A DNA stretch of 64,000 nt, taken from the NCBI GenBank assembly GCA_000980495.1, contig LARN01000003.1, forward strand, positions 5,567-69,566. The letters are read 5' to 3'. The position numbers and the translations under genes were made by a program. Under the pieces are notes generated by a model. It did not search any database. It had not been told where the DNA came from and worked only from the letters and a program-made list of their open reading frames with translations. Of this stretch, positions 47,782 to 58,495 are shown piece after piece; positions within the stretch are counted from its first letter, which is position 1; every line of letters starts with the position of its first letter. Source of the stretch: Acinetobacter sp. N54.MGS-139. Its GTDB lineage: Bacteria > Pseudomonadota > Gammaproteobacteria > Burkholderiales > Burkholderiaceae_F.

Positions 47782-48723
47782 ATGAAAAGCGTTAATGTTC
47801 AGGAACTCGGAAAAATTGCCGTCGTGATGGGCGGATCCTCCGGAGAGCGTGAAGTCTCTTTGATGAGCGGCAGCGGCGTGCTCAAAGCACTGCAAAGCGT
47901 CGGTGCGGATGCGGTTAAGTTCGATCCGGCAGAGCAGCCTTTATCCGATTTGGCCGGTATCGATCGCGCTTTTCTGATTTTGCACGGAAAAGGCGGCGAA
48001 GACGGCGTTATTCAGGGCGTGATGGAATTTTTGAAGATTCCGTATACCGGAAGCGGCGTTCAGGCAAGCGCCATCGGAATTGATAAAGAAATGACCAAGG
48101 CTGTATGGGAAGCCCAAGGCATTCCGGTCCCGCGCGGCATGGTGCTGAGAGACGAGGCTGACTGCGAAGAGGCCCACCGCCGTTTTAACGGAAATCTCGT
48201 GATCAAGCCGAGCAAGGAGGGCTCAAGCCTCGGTCTCTATAAACTTAAGAATGCGACTTTGGAAGAGGTCAAAGAGGCCTTTGCAAAGTCTCAGGAAGCC
48301 GGCATGACCGTGCTTGCCGAAGAATACGTGTTCGGCCGCGAACTCACGGTTGCTGTTTTAGATATGGGAGAGGGCTTAAAAGCTTTCCCGATCATCGAAA
48401 TCAAGGCGCCGGACGGAGACTATGACTTTGAACACAAGTACTACTCCGACGAGACCGTCTATGTTTGCCCGGCCGAAGTGTCTGAGGATGTGACGGAGAA
48501 GATTAAGGCCGTTGTCGAGAAGGCCGCTTTGGCAGTGGGCGCCGACGCATGGAGCCGTATTGACGTGATGCTGCGCGATGACGGCAGCTTCGTGCTGCTT
48601 GAAATCAATACAGCACCCGGCATGACGCCGCACTCTTTGGTTCCGCTTGCTGCGAGAACCAGCGGTATTTCTTATGAAGAACTCGTTAAACAAGTCGCTG
48701 CGCGCGCTTCTTTGAAGGGTTAA
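47782..48723 (+). CDS. ddl: D-alanine:D-alanine ligase
   Basis: Ddl makes the D-Ala-D-Ala dipeptide for MurF. This ATP-grasp enzyme of 313 residues shows VVMGGSSGEREVSLMSG, FLILHGKGGEDGVIQG, VIKPSKEGSSLGLYK and EINTAPGMTPHSLVP. The ribosome site is weak AAGGAAAGTAAAAG. It belongs to the dcw cluster between murC and ftsQ. Confidence 0.96.
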   Translation: MKSVNVQELGKIAVVMGGSSGEREVSLMSGSGVLKALQSVGADAVKFDPAEQPLSDLAGIDRAFLILHGKGGEDGVIQGVMEFLKIPYTGSGVQASAIGIDKEMTKAVWEAQGIPVPRGMVLRDEADCEEAHRRFNGNLVIKPSKEGSSLGLYKLKNATLEEVKEAFAKSQEAGMTVLAEEYVFGRELTVAVLDMGEGLKAFPIIEIKAPDGDYDFEHKYYSDETVYVCPAEVSEDVTEKIKAVVEKAALAVGADAWSRIDVMLRDDGSFVLLEINTAPGMTPHSLVPLAARTSGISYEELVKQVAARASLKG

Positions 48724-48726
48724 TCA

Positions 48727-49536
48727 ATGAGACGTTGGAGCGCGTCAACTTTTTCGCTTTTTGCCGATGTTTTCGGAGTGCTGTTTACTCTCCTGATTCT
48801 GACATCGGCGGTTTACTGGTTTGTTCAGCGGCCGGTATTTTTGCTGAAAGGGGTTGACGTTCAGGTCGAAGGCAATAAAGACGCGATAAACGTCAAGGAT
48901 GTTGCGCAGGTGCTCGACGGCCATATTCACGGGAACTATTTCACCGCGGATTTGTCCGAGATCGCCGATCAGCTCAAGCGCATTCCTTGGGTAAGAGACG
49001 TTTCGATCAGCCGCGTATGGCCGAATCAGCTTCAAGCAACGCTTTACCTCCACCGTCCGATCGCCGTTTGGGGCGACGAAAAGCTGCTCGCCGAGGACGG
49101 CACGCTGTTTGTCGCAAACCAGGAAATTGCGGAGAGCAAAGGGGCGCTTCCGAAGATTTTCGGCCCCGTTGACCGCCGCATGGAAATCTACAAGCAGTAC
49201 CAGGCTTTTGAAGATACATGCAAAAAGCTTGGATATGATGTAACTTCATTAACTTATTCCGAATATTCCGGCTGGACGCTGCATTTCAAGCGCCCGGAGG
49301 GCAAGGTGATCAAACTGGTTCTCAAGAAGGGCGAAAATTCCGCCCAAATGGAAGAGCGTTTGATCAAAATCATCCAATCGCTGCCGGCGATTTCCGCGCA
49401 AATCGGCGTGGAACCGACAGAATTAGATGCGCGTTATGAGAAAGGGATTGCAGTGTTGAAGCCGGCACCGGAAGAAGAGTCCGTTTCTCCTGAAGATAGT
49501 GTTCAGGATACCGGGGATAAAAAGAATGGCAGATAA
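48727..49536 (+). CDS. ftsQ: Cell division protein FtsQ
   Basis: A bitopic division protein, 269 residues. A transmembrane segment is at about residues 16-33. The POTRA domain begins with LLKGVDVQVEGNKDAINVKDV, followed by the FtsQ domain with RIPWVRDVSISRVWPNQLQATLYLHRPIAVWGDEKLLAEDG. In the cell it links FtsL/FtsB to FtsA. The end overlaps ftsA by 11 bases. Its last 25 residues are acidic and low in complexity. Confidence 0.94.
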   Translation: MRRWSASTFSLFADVFGVLFTLLILTSAVYWFVQRPVFLLKGVDVQVEGNKDAINVKDVAQVLDGHIHGNYFTADLSEIADQLKRIPWVRDVSISRVWPNQLQATLYLHRPIAVWGDEKLLAEDGTLFVANQEIAESKGALPKIFGPVDRRMEIYKQYQAFEDTCKKLGYDVTSLTYSEYSGWTLHFKRPEGKVIKLVLKKGENSAQMEERLIKIIQSLPAISAQIGVEPTELDARYEKGIAVLKPAPEEESVSPEDSVQDTGDKKNGR

Positions 49537-50848
49537 ATCAAACGATTTGTTGGTGGGCTTGGACATCGGGTCATCAAAGGTTGTGTGTATGATCGCGTCT
49601 CCGGTCAGTTCGAGCACTTTTAAGATCGAGGGGCTCGGAGAGTGCAAGAGCGAAGGTATTGAGCAGGGCGGTGTCGTCGATATCAATCAGGCCGTCGACT
49701 GTGTCCGCGCGGCCGTGGAAGAAGCTGAAAAAACCGCCAATACAACCGTCAAAACCGTTGCGGCCGGTATTTCCGGACCGCATATCCGTACGGATAACTG
49801 TATCCAGCAGACGATTGTGGGTTCCGGCGAAATCGAACAGAAGGACATTGACGACCTTCTGAACACGGCGATGTCCGTGACTTTGCCGCCGTCGATGCGC
49901 TATCTCGACGTGATTCCTCAGGAATACTCCGTCGACTACGCACGCCGTATTCGCACGCCGATCGGCATGGAAGGCAAGAAGCTCGAAGGCAGTCTGCACG
50001 TGGTGACCGCGCAGAGCGCTCAGTGTTTGTTCCTTAATAAAGTGATTCGCAGAACCGGCTTGGAACTTATTGACAGCCAGCTGATTTTTAATCCGCTGGC
50101 GGCCGCTTCTGCCGTGCTTCGTCCGGAAGAGATTGACCTAGGCGTGGCGTTGATCGATATCGGTTCCGACTTGAGCGATGTGGCCGTGTTCTTTGATAAG
50201 GCCGTGCAGTACTCGGCCGTCCACCCGATGGGCGGACAGCAAATTACCGATGAGATTTCGATTAAGACTCATTTGTCTCAAGATGCCGCTGAAAAGCTCA
50301 AGCTGCAGATGGGACAGGTTAGATACGACGCCAGAAAAGATAAGGACAGTTTTATTCGCCTGCCGACGGCGCCGGGATACAGCGATGACGGCGGAAGAAT
50401 CCTGAGCAAACAAGCGCTCTCCGCAATTATCGACGTCAAAGTTCAGGACATCTTAGAAAAAATTTACTACCGCATCCGCGATAAGAGCCTGCACACCCAA
50501 TTGGGCTACGGCGTGGTGCTGACCGGCGGAGGTGCAACACTCCCCGGCATTCAGCGCATGGCCAAAGAAGTGTTCAGCTCTCATATGGCAGGACGCGAAA
50601 TCAATGTTCGTCTCGGACGTCCTTTGGTGAACTATGAAACCTCGGAATTTGTGCCGCCGGAGCTCTATAACACAGAGAGTTTCCCTAAGCAGTTTGCCGG
50701 GTATTCCACCCCGCAGCATGCGGCGGTTTTAGGTTACTTGTGCCAGCTGAATCAAAAGTTCTGGGCGCAGGGATCCAACATCGGTTCCAAACGAAAATTA
50801 AAGAGCATCGGCGGAATGATTAAGCAGTGGATTTTCGGAAATTTCTAA
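49526..50848 (+). CDS. ftsA: Cell division protein FtsA
   Basis: FtsA is the actin-like anchor that ties FtsZ to the membrane. The 440-residue protein (start ATG 49526 with GGGGAT upstream) shows LVGLDIGSSKVVCMIA and SDLSDVAVFFD near the nucleotide site, VVLTGGGATLPGI, and a C-terminal amphipathic helix (MIKQWIFGNF) that binds the membrane. An ATG at 49499 is less likely. Confidence 0.95.
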   Translation: MADKSNDLLVGLDIGSSKVVCMIASPVSSSTFKIEGLGECKSEGIEQGGVVDINQAVDCVRAAVEEAEKTANTTVKTVAAGISGPHIRTDNCIQQTIVGSGEIEQKDIDDLLNTAMSVTLPPSMRYLDVIPQEYSVDYARRIRTPIGMEGKKLEGSLHVVTAQSAQCLFLNKVIRRTGLELIDSQLIFNPLAAASAVLRPEEIDLGVALIDIGSDLSDVAVFFDKAVQYSAVHPMGGQQITDEISIKTHLSQDAAEKLKLQMGQVRYDARKDKDSFIRLPTAPGYSDDGGRILSKQALSAIIDVKVQDILEKIYYRIRDKSLHTQLGYGVVLTGGGATLPGIQRMAKEVFSSHMAGREINVRLGRPLVNYETSEFVPPELYNTESFPKQFAGYSTPQHAAVLGYLCQLNQKFWAQGSNIGSKRKLKSIGGMIKQWIFGNF

Positions 50849-51046
50849 GGGTTTGTATTGCTTAAAACAGCTTGAGGGATAGAACGGAGTAGAAACCCCT
50901 AACCAAAAATTCCCCTCTTGTTGAAAATAAACGCAGAACCCACGGAATTTTTTGAATTTTCCTCGCAGAAAAAAACGATTGAATTTAGAATTAACCAACT
51001 TGGCAGATCGAATGTCTCGAGATGCGTAATGGAGATAAAGTAGTTG

Positions 51047-52699
51047 ATGGAAAAGGCATTTGAACCCTACGTGGACGGTTCTACCAACACCGTGATCAAA
51101 GTTGTAGGCGTAGGCGGTGCGGGCGGCAACGCCCTTAATACGATGGTAACCAAATTGACGGATTGCCAGGTTGAGTTCATCGCCGCGAACACGGACAGAC
51201 AAGCTCTGACCCGCTCTCTCGCTTCCGAAAAGATTTCTCTCGGCAGAACAGGTCTCGGCGCCGGCGCACGTCCGGAAGTCGGGTTCCAGGCTGCCAATGA
51301 TGCCAGAGAAGAAATCGCTGAGAAGCTCCGCGGTGCCGATATGGTCTTCATTACAGCCGGCATGGGCGGCGGCACGGGTACCGGCGCTTCCCCCGTCATT
51401 GCCGAAGTTGCCCAGGAACTGGGTATTCTGACCGTTGCCGTCGTGACAAAGCCTTTCTCCTTTGAAGGCGGCAAACGCATGAGAAATGCCGAGCTCGGTT
51501 TAAATCAGCTCAAAAATCGCGTCCACTCTCTCATTGTCATTCTTAACGATAAGCTCGAAGAAGAGCTCGGAGAAGACGCCACGATGCGCGAATGCTTTGA
51601 AAAGGCCGACGAAGTGCTCTTCAACGCCTGCGCAGGCATCGCCGAATTGATTCAGAAGGTTGGTCAGATCAACCTGGACTTCGAAGACGTCAGAACGGTT
51701 ATGGGTACTCGCGGTACCGCCATGATGGGTTCCGGCGAAGCCGAAGGTCCCGACCGTGCCGTTACAGCTGCCTCCATGGCCGTTACCTGCCCGCTGCTTG
51801 AAGGTGTTGAGCTTCGCGGTGCTAAGGGTCTGTTGGTTAACATTACGGCTCAGGAGGGCATTCGTATGTCCGAAGTCCGTTCCGCTATGGAAACCATCAA
51901 GAACTACGCCGACAGCGATGCGCTTATCGTCTTCGGTACGGTTTATGACGACAGCATGGGCGACAAAGTCCGCGTTACCGTTATCGCCACCGGTCTGGAT
52001 CAGAACGGCACCGATGACTCCATCGTTAAAACAAGCTTCGTGAATGGCAAACCTGCCGTCGATAATCCGTCTAACCTTTGGCAGCCTTCCGGCTCCGCTC
52101 CGGATTCTCTGCCGAATGATTTGTTCGGCAACATTGATGCGCCTGCTAAGCCTAAGGTTCACGCCTCTGCAGCTCCCCGTACAGCATCTTCTTTTGCTCA
52201 GCCGCAGCCTCACCCGGCTGCTGCTCCGGCTCACACTGCAGCTCCTGCCGCTCCGGCAGCAAAGTCTGAAGTGAAAGCCGAAGAGGTCAAAGCGGAAGTC
52301 AACCCTTTCGGCAGCTATACCCCGCAGCCTCAGAAAAAGGCTGAGCCGGCACCTGCTCCGAAGGCCGAACCGAAGGAACCGCAGCCTGAAGCCATCAACC
52401 CGTTCGGTCAGGCTTTCAGCCGTCCGATCGCAACACCTGATGCCGGTGCCTTCGAAGGCCCGAAAGACAACACGATTTTCGGGAACTTCCACGCCAGCAA
52501 CAATATTCGTCCTGCCAGCGATGTCTTCGCAACCCTGAATCCTCAGGCCGGCAACGGCAATGACAGCGGACTGTGGACAGCCAATCAGCCCAACGGCGCA
52601 CCGGAAGCCAAAGGCCAAGGTGCGGCAGAAGTCAAAGCGGAAGACGAAAAACCGCGTTTCGAATACGGCATCCCCGCTTTCCTGCGCAAGAAGAACTAA
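51047..52699 (+). CDS. ftsZ: Cell division protein FtsZ
   Basis: FtsZ is the tubulin-like GTPase of the division ring. The N-terminal about 320 residues carry VGVGGAGGNALNTM, the tubulin signature GGGTGTGAS and the T7 loop NLDFEDVR. A long Ala/Pro/Lys/Glu-rich linker (about 350-535) follows, and the C-terminal peptide EYGIPAFLRKKN binds FtsA and ZapD. At 550 residues it is far longer than the E. coli 383. The start may alternatively be TTG 51044, which has better spacing to GGAGA. Confidence 0.96.
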   Translation: MEKAFEPYVDGSTNTVIKVVGVGGAGGNALNTMVTKLTDCQVEFIAANTDRQALTRSLASEKISLGRTGLGAGARPEVGFQAANDAREEIAEKLRGADMVFITAGMGGGTGTGASPVIAEVAQELGILTVAVVTKPFSFEGGKRMRNAELGLNQLKNRVHSLIVILNDKLEEELGEDATMRECFEKADEVLFNACAGIAELIQKVGQINLDFEDVRTVMGTRGTAMMGSGEAEGPDRAVTAASMAVTCPLLEGVELRGAKGLLVNITAQEGIRMSEVRSAMETIKNYADSDALIVFGTVYDDSMGDKVRVTVIATGLDQNGTDDSIVKTSFVNGKPAVDNPSNLWQPSGSAPDSLPNDLFGNIDAPAKPKVHASAAPRTASSFAQPQPHPAAAPAHTAAPAAPAAKSEVKAEEVKAEVNPFGSYTPQPQKKAEPAPAPKAEPKEPQPEAINPFGQAFSRPIATPDAGAFEGPKDNTIFGNFHASNNIRPASDVFATLNPQAGNGNDSGLWTANQPNGAPEAKGQGAAEVKAEDEKPRFEYGIPAFLRKKN

Positions 52700-52714
52700 G
52701 GTATGGCCGCATCT

Positions 52715-53632
52715 ATGATCAAACAGAGAACGCTTAAGAAGGTCTTCTCCACTGTCGGTATCGGCTTGCACTCCGGCCGCAAAGTCCGTTTGACTCTGCG
52801 CCCGGCACCTCCCGATACCGGTCTGGTGTTTACTCGAACCGATTTGAAGCCTCCCGTTGCGATTAAGGCTGAGCCTGAGCGCGTTAACGACACGCGTATG
52901 GCGACGACTTTAGATAAAGACGGAGCCCGTATTGCGACGATTGAGCACTTAATGAGTGCGCTCTCCGGGTTGGCCATCGACAACTGCTACATCGATGTCG
53001 ATGCGCCTGAAATCCCCATCATGGACGGCTCCGGTTCAACGTTTGTCTTTTTGATCAGAGCGGCCGGAATCGAAGAACAGGATGCACCGAGAAAGTTTGT
53101 CCGCGTCAAGAAGAATGTCTCCATCCACGTCGGAGACAAATGGGCTTCTCTTGAACCCTATGACGGCTACAAACTGTCTTTTGCGATTGATTTCGGTCAT
53201 CCGGCCATTGATGAAACGGCCCAGTTTGTTGAAGTTGACTTCAATAAAGAAAACTACATCGAAAGCGTTTCACATGCCCGTACTTTCGGTTTTGTGAACG
53301 ACTTGGAAATGTTGTGGGGCATGGGTTTGGCACAAGGCGGAACGTTGGACAACGCGATAGTGCTCGACGATTTCCACGTGTTAAATCCCGGCGGCCTGCG
53401 CTCTCAGGACGAGTTTGCGAAGCATAAGCTTCTCGATGCCATGGGCGACTTGTACGTTTTAGGGCATCCGCTGGTGGCGCACTACCGTGCCTTCAAGTCC
53501 GGTCACGAAATCAACAACAAACTTTTGCGGACGCTGTTAGCTGATCCCGAAAACTGGGAGTTTGTTGAATACCAGGATGAACACAGTGCTCCGAAGGCTT
53601 TTACCGAAGCGGTAAAAGAACCTTCGAACTAA
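52715..53632 (+). CDS. lpxC: UDP-3-O-acyl-GlcNAc deacetylase
   Basis: LpxC does the committed step of lipid A synthesis. The 305-residue protein begins [21 protein letters not shown], the usual family start, and shows [11 protein letters not shown] and [21 protein letters not shown] with zinc ligands His and Asp. An in-frame ATG at 52703 lies only 3 bases from the ftsZ stop region; I favour 52715. It ends at a strong terminator. Confidence 0.94.
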   Translation: MIKQRTLKKVFSTVGIGLHSGRKVRLTLRPAPPDTGLVFTRTDLKPPVAIKAEPERVNDTRMATTLDKDGARIATIEHLMSALSGLAIDNCYIDVDAPEIPIMDGSGSTFVFLIRAAGIEEQDAPRKFVRVKKNVSIHVGDKWASLEPYDGYKLSFAIDFGHPAIDETAQFVEVDFNKENYIESVSHARTFGFVNDLEMLWGMGLAQGGTLDNAIVLDDFHVLNPGGLRSQDEFAKHKLLDAMGDLYVLGHPLVAHYRAFKSGHEINNKLLRTLLADPENWEFVEYQDEHSAPKAFTEAVKEPSN

Positions 53633-53654
53633 GAAACGAAAACTTATTGTTTTT

Positions 53655-53678
53655 GCCCGCGCAAGCCGCGGGCTTTTT
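53655..53678 (+). terminator. Terminator of the dcw/lpxC transcript
   Basis: GCCCGCG (53655-53661) pairs with CGCGGGC (53667-53673), loop CAAGC, then TTTTTCTT. Confidence 0.9.
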
Positions 53679-53679
53679 C

Positions 53680-54240
53680 TTACCTGCGGCCGGGACCTTG
53701 ATGTTCTTCCAAGGTAGCGGCGAGTTTTGCCATGGCTTCCTTTAAAGGAGAGCTCTCGGGCAGACGATCCGATAACTCTTTAGCACCTTCAACCGCACCG
53801 GGACCCCCGATTGCCGGGCCGGTTTCCGTAAAAAGAAACTGCTGCGGATGCAGACCGCATCGATCAATGACAGGTTTGACTTTCATGGCGCCGAAGCCTT
53901 TCTCGGCAAGTGCTTTTTCGACCGAGGGCTGGAACATCGTGAAGCGGCGGACAAAAAGCGGATTGGGCAGTCCGATTTCCAAGAGGAGAACTTCTTTGAT
54001 CAGATCGCGAGGATCTTCGTCCGGATCGATGTCGTATGGGTTTTCGTCTTTGATGCGAACCTGTTGGACAGTAAGCCTAAGACAGTCCGGTGTGACCGAG
54101 GCGCCCAATTTGTAGCTTTGGCAGACGGGATCAATCACTGCAGCAAGGCGCTTTGCTAATTTTAAGAATCCGAAATGCTTAGCCAAGGAGCCCTTTTGAA
54201 GGACTTTGGAGATCGGTTTTTGTGCAGATCGCGGGTACAT
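53680..54240 (-). CDS. dciA: DUF721 protein, replication initiator helicase loader DciA
   Basis: Relatives load DnaB helicase in bacteria that lack DnaC. The 186-residue frame (start ATG 54240, with TGGATCTGAA upstream) shows KPISKVLQKGSLAKHFGFLKLAKRLAAVIDPV and VTPDCLRLTVQQ, both DciA-like. The lpxC-DUF721-secA order is usual in betaproteobacteria, here with the gene on the minus strand. The longer frame to 54486 would run into the secA start region and has poor coding look, so I reject it. Confidence 0.82.
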   Translation of the reverse strand: MYPRSAQKPISKVLQKGSLAKHFGFLKLAKRLAAVIDPVCQSYKLGASVTPDCLRLTVQQVRIKDENPYDIDPDEDPRDLIKEVLLLEIGLPNPLFVRRFTMFQPSVEKALAEKGFGAMKVKPVIDRCGLHPQQFLFTETGPAIGGPGAVEGAKELSDRLPESSPLKEAMAKLAATLEEHQGPGRR

Positions 54241-54403
54241 TTCAGATCCAGAATAAATCAGACATAGCAGTGTTAAGTTAGCAAATTGAAGAAGCGAATT
54301 CAATTCCTCACCTGATTGAGCTACAGAAGCGTCACGCTTTGTATGCAACTTGTAAAAGGACGGGCAAAAACTGTTTAGTGTTGTAAAATCAGTGAGTTTC
54401 AAA

Positions 54404-54454
54404 ATTGGCAAGGTGTAACTGCCAATGGGAGGCGTTGTGCCTCCGTTTTTATTA
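54404..54454 (+). promoter_or_regulatory. secA leader hairpins, candidate attenuator
   Basis: ATTGGCA (54404-54410) pairs with TGCCAAT (54420-54426). It is followed by GGAGGC (54428-54433)/GCCTCC (54439-54444) and GTTTTTATT, a terminator-like hairpin 24 bases before the secA ATG. A TAAAAT -10 lies at 54384-54389. There is no plus-strand gene just upstream, so this terminator would act on the secA leader itself. Confidence 0.55.
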
Positions 54455-54467
54455 AGAGAAAGAATTA

Positions 54468-57134
54468 ATGGCCAGTTTTCTGACAAAAATTTTTGGTAGC
54501 CGCAACGATCGACTGATTAAGCAATATCGCCGTAAAGTTGCTGCGATTAATAAACTTGAGCCCGAAATGAAGGCATTGAGCGACGAACAGCTCAAAGCCA
54601 AAACGGCAGAATTCCGTCAGCGTTTAGCCGACGGAGCTTCCTTGGACTCTCTCCTGCCGGAAGCATTCGCCGTTGTGCGTGAGGCAAGTTTCCGCGTTCT
54701 CGGAATGCGTCACTTTGACGTGCAGTTAATCGGCGGTATGGTCTTAAATGACGGCAAGATCGCTGAAATGCGTACCGGTGAAGGTAAAACTTTGACCGCA
54801 ACTTTGGCGGTTTACCTCAATGCATTGCCCGGTAAAGGCGCGCACGTTGTGACGGTGAACGATTACTTGGCAAGCCGTGACGCGGCCTGGATGGGTAAGG
54901 TTTACAACTTCCTCGGAATGACTGTCGGAACGATTCTTTCCAATCAGCCGAACGATCAGAAACAGGCCGCTTATGCTGCCGATATTACTTACGGTACGAA
55001 CAACGAATTCGGCTTCGACTACCTCCGCGACAACATGGAGTACGAGACCGGCGCACGCCGCCAGAGAGGTCTGTTCTTCGCGATCGTGGACGAAGTTGAC
55101 TCCATTTTGATTGACGAGGCCAGAACTCCGCTGATTATTTCCGGTCCTGCCGAAGGCAGTACGGATATTTACGTTGCCATCGACAAGATTCCTGACATGC
55201 TGGAGCGCCAGAAGCAGGAAAAGGGCGAAGGCGACTACTGGGTCGACGAGAAGCAGCACACAGTCCAGCTTTCCGAAGCCGGTCACGAGAAAGTCGAAAA
55301 AATCATGGTCGACATGGGTCTGCTGCCTGCCGGCCAAAGCCTTTATTCTCCGACGAATATCATGTTGCTTCACTATCTGAATGCAGCGCTCCGTGCTCAT
55401 ACGCTCTTTGTCAAAGACCAGCACTATGTCGTTCAGAACGGCGAAGTCATTATCGTTGACGAATTCACCGGTCGTTTGATGAAAGGACGCCGTTGGTCCG
55501 ACGGTCTGCATCAGGCCGTTGAAGCCAAAGAAGGCGTTGAAATTCAGCAGGAAAACCAGACTTTCGCGTCTATTACCTTCCAGAACTACTTCCGTATGTA
55601 TGAAAAGCTCTCCGGTATGACCGGTACGGCCGATACGGAAGCTTATGAATTCCAGGAAATTTACGGTCTGGAAACGGTTGTCATCCCGACACACCGCATG
55701 ATGATTCGTGATGACCAGCAGGATAAGGTTTATCGCACTGCAAAAGAAAAATACAAAGCCATCGTTGATGACGTTAAAGAGTGCTACGGCCGCGGTCAGC
55801 CGGTTCTTGTCGGTACGACCTCGATCGAAAACTCCGAACTTATCAGCGACATGCTGACTAAAGCAGGCATTCCGCATAATGTGCTCAATGCTAAGCAGCA
55901 TGAAAGAGAAGCTCAGATCGTTATGGAAGCCGGCCGTCCCGGCATGGTTACGATTGCCACTAACATGGCCGGCCGCGGAACCGACATCGTCTTAGGCGGC
56001 GGCATCAGTAAGGCTCTTGAACAGATCGATAACGACGAAACCCTTTCTGACGAACAGAAGAAGGCTAAGAAAGAAGAAATCAAGGCACAGTGGCAGGTTG
56101 ACCACGATCGCGTTGTGGAACTTGGCGGCTTGAGAATTATCGGTTCCGAGCGTCACGAATCCCGCCGTATCGACAACCAGCTGCGCGGACGTTCCGGCCG
56201 TCAGGGTGACCCGGGTTCTTCCCGCTTCTACCTGTCCATGGAAGACCCGTTGCTCAGAATTTTCGCCGGCGAAAAGATGCAGGCTTTGATGAACAAGCTG
56301 CGTCTCCCTGAAGGTGAAGCCATTGAAGCAGGCATTGTCTCCCGTTCTATTGAAACCGCTCAGCGTAAGGTCGAATCCCGCAACTTCGATATTCGTAAGC
56401 AACTGCTTGAATACGATGACGTGGCAAACGATCAGAGAAAAGAAATCTACGCTCTGCGTAACGAAATCCTGGAAAACAAAGATGTGTCCGGTCCTGTGAA
56501 GGAACTTCGCGACGGATATTTCACCAGTCTGTTCCGCCACTATGTTCCGGCAGATACCGTCGAAGAACAGTGGGATCTTGAAGGCTTAGAAAAAGAACTG
56601 AAAGAACAGTGGAATCTGGATGTTCCGCTCAAGGCTACACTGGAAAAATCCGAAAGCTCCGACGACCAGGAACTTCTGGATATGCTGCTTGCAGCCACCA
56701 ACAAGGTTTACGACGAAAAAGACGCCTTGGTCGGTCACGAAGCTTTTGCACAGTTTGAACGCAACGTTCTGCTTCAGTTCCTGGATCAGCGCTGGAGAGA
56801 GCACCTCAGCCAGCTCGATATGCTCCGTCAGGGCATCTATCTCCGCGGCTATGCTCAGAAACAGCCGAAACAGGAATACAAGCGCGAAGCTTTTGAACTG
56901 TTTGCCAACTTGCTTGAAACTGTCGGTGCCGACGTCACCCGCGTTCTGATGAATGTTCAGATTCGTCAGCCGGAACCTGAAGAAGTCGCAGCGGCTCAGC
57001 AGGAAGCTCAGGCTCCCGCTCAGCAAGAAGCCCTTCCTCAGGAAGAAGATCCGTTTGCGCATGTCGGACGTAATGATCCCTGCCCCTGCGGCAGCGGCAA
57101 GAAATTCAAAGACTGCCACGGCAAACTTCGTTAA
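54468..57134 (+). CDS. secA: Protein translocase ATPase SecA
   Basis: SecA drives secretion through SecYEG. The 888 residues show the Walker A loop [55 protein letters not shown], and the C-terminal zinc motif [13 protein letters not shown] that binds SecB. AAGAGAAAGAATT precedes the start. The Gln/Ala/Pro-rich segment (about 840-865) is a typical linker. Confidence 0.97.
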   Translation: MASFLTKIFGSRNDRLIKQYRRKVAAINKLEPEMKALSDEQLKAKTAEFRQRLADGASLDSLLPEAFAVVREASFRVLGMRHFDVQLIGGMVLNDGKIAEMRTGEGKTLTATLAVYLNALPGKGAHVVTVNDYLASRDAAWMGKVYNFLGMTVGTILSNQPNDQKQAAYAADITYGTNNEFGFDYLRDNMEYETGARRQRGLFFAIVDEVDSILIDEARTPLIISGPAEGSTDIYVAIDKIPDMLERQKQEKGEGDYWVDEKQHTVQLSEAGHEKVEKIMVDMGLLPAGQSLYSPTNIMLLHYLNAALRAHTLFVKDQHYVVQNGEVIIVDEFTGRLMKGRRWSDGLHQAVEAKEGVEIQQENQTFASITFQNYFRMYEKLSGMTGTADTEAYEFQEIYGLETVVIPTHRMMIRDDQQDKVYRTAKEKYKAIVDDVKECYGRGQPVLVGTTSIENSELISDMLTKAGIPHNVLNAKQHEREAQIVMEAGRPGMVTIATNMAGRGTDIVLGGGISKALEQIDNDETLSDEQKKAKKEEIKAQWQVDHDRVVELGGLRIIGSERHESRRIDNQLRGRSGRQGDPGSSRFYLSMEDPLLRIFAGEKMQALMNKLRLPEGEAIEAGIVSRSIETAQRKVESRNFDIRKQLLEYDDVANDQRKEIYALRNEILENKDVSGPVKELRDGYFTSLFRHYVPADTVEEQWDLEGLEKELKEQWNLDVPLKATLEKSESSDDQELLDMLLAATNKVYDEKDALVGHEAFAQFERNVLLQFLDQRWREHLSQLDMLRQGIYLRGYAQKQPKQEYKREAFELFANLLETVGADVTRVLMNVQIRQPEPEEVAAAQQEAQAPAQQEALPQEEDPFAHVGRNDPCPCGSGKKFKDCHGKLR

Positions 57135-57151
57135 TCTGAATTAATGGAAAG

Positions 57152-57189
57152 ACGGCTCTCGGTGAAAACACCTTGAGCCGTTTTCTTTT
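57152..57189 (+). terminator. secA terminator
   Basis: ACGGCTC (57152-57158) pairs with GAGCCGT (57175-57181), with an inner GGTG/CACC helix, then a T-rich run. Confidence 0.8.
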
Positions 57190-57206
57190 GGCCGACATTC
57201 GTGCTC

Positions 57207-57212
57207 TAAAAT
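57207..57212 (+). promoter_or_regulatory. Candidate -10 of argJ
   Basis: TAAAAT preceded by TGCTC, 46 bases before the argJ start and just after the secA terminator. A -35 is not clear. Confidence 0.4.
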
Positions 57213-57257
57213 CGAAAAATTAAATCAAAAAATTTTTGAGAAAAAAGGAAAAGCAAT

Positions 57258-58487
57258 ATGGCAGTCAATCTCTTCCCGCCCGAACCGTCTGAGATTTACT
57301 CGGTTCCCGGAGTTGTCCTCGGCGTTGCGGCAGCCAATATCCGTAAACCCAACCGCAATGACGTTCTGGTGGTTGAGTTGGCATTAGGATCCCGCGTCGC
57401 AGGCGTGTTTACTTCTAATCGCTTCGCGGCAGCGCCTGTTCAGGTTTGCAGGACTCACTTAGCTGAAACGAATAACATCAGAGCATTAGTCGTCAACACC
57501 GGCATAGCAAACGCAGGTACCGGCGAACAAGGTCTCCAAGACGCTCAGGAAACCTGCAGAAAGGTTGCGGATATCTTCGACTGCTCTCCGATGCAGGTTC
57601 TGCCATTCTCGACCGGTGTCATCATGGAACCGCTCCCCATGAACCGTCTGCTTAAAGGCGTGGAAGAAGCCGCTAAGCATTTGTCGAGAACCAATTGGAT
57701 CGCAGCGGCCGAAGCCATCATGACAACGGACACCGTTCCCAAATGCGTTTCCCAGCGTGTCATGCTGGATGACGAGGAAATCACGATCACCGGTATCAGC
57801 AAAGGTTCCGGCATGATCGAGCCGCACATGGCAACGATGCTGGGCTTCATTGCGACCGATGTTGCCATCGGTCAGGACCTAATCGGCAAAGTCGTCAAGA
57901 TGGTGGCCGAGGCTTCTTATAACCGTATTACCGTCGACGGGGACACGTCCACGAACGACTCGTTCGTTTTGATTTCTACCGGATGCAGCAATGCTCGCCC
58001 GATCGAAAGTATGGACGACCCGCGCTTTGATGATTTGCTGGATTCTTTAATCGAAGTCGGACAAAAGCTTTCTCAAGCGATGGTCCGAGACGGAGAAGGC
58101 GCAACGAAGTTCATTACCATTACGGTGGAAGATGCGAAAAACGAAGCGGAAGCCCTCAAAGTTGCCTACGCCGTCGCTCATTCTCCGTTGGTTAAGACAG
58201 CCTTCTTTGCTTCCGACCCTAACCTTGGCCGAATTCTGGCCGCGGTCGGCAACTCAAAGATTCCGGATTTGGACGCAACGAAAGTTTCTCTTTGGCTGGA
58301 CGACGTTTTAGTCGCCAAGAACGGCGGCCGTGCTCCTGAATATATGGAGGAGCAGGGCGTTGCTGTGATGAGCCAGGATGAAATTACCGTTCGTATCAGC
58401 CTCGGCCGTGGAGATGCCTGCGAAACTGTTTGGACCACAGACCTTTCTCACGATTACGTTTCGATCAACGCAGATTACAGAAGCTAA
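57258..58487 (+). CDS. argJ: Bifunctional ornithine/N-acetylglutamate acetyltransferase
   Basis: ArgJ recycles the acetyl group between N-acetylornithine and glutamate and can start arginine synthesis. It cleaves itself between Ala and Thr in the motif [12 protein letters not shown], here at about residues 190-201, with Thr193 as the new N-terminal nucleophile. The 409-residue length is normal. The sequence also shows [10 protein letters not shown] and [11 protein letters not shown]. It starts an argJ-ATPase-mutT unit. Confidence 0.95.
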   Translation: MAVNLFPPEPSEIYSVPGVVLGVAAANIRKPNRNDVLVVELALGSRVAGVFTSNRFAAAPVQVCRTHLAETNNIRALVVNTGIANAGTGEQGLQDAQETCRKVADIFDCSPMQVLPFSTGVIMEPLPMNRLLKGVEEAAKHLSRTNWIAAAEAIMTTDTVPKCVSQRVMLDDEEITITGISKGSGMIEPHMATMLGFIATDVAIGQDLIGKVVKMVAEASYNRITVDGDTSTNDSFVLISTGCSNARPIESMDDPRFDDLLDSLIEVGQKLSQAMVRDGEGATKFITITVEDAKNEAEALKVAYAVAHSPLVKTAFFASDPNLGRILAAVGNSKIPDLDATKVSLWLDDVLVAKNGGRAPEYMEEQGVAVMSQDEITVRISLGRGDACETVWTTDLSHDYVSINADYRS

Positions 58488-58495
58488 ATACAGTG

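Noticed and set aside
51500-52771. Minus-strand 423-codon frame across ftsZ and lpxC
   Set aside because: Antisense shadow of two well-identified genes; the product is Arg/Phe/Gly rich without family motifs.
54241-54486. N-terminal extension of dciA to 54486
   Set aside because: The extra 82 residues would start inside the secA coding sequence, cover the secA leader and lack similarity; ATG 54240 with GGAT upstream fits better.
54744-55901. Minus-strand 385-codon frame inside secA
   Set aside because: Antisense shadow of secA; no plausible ribosome site.
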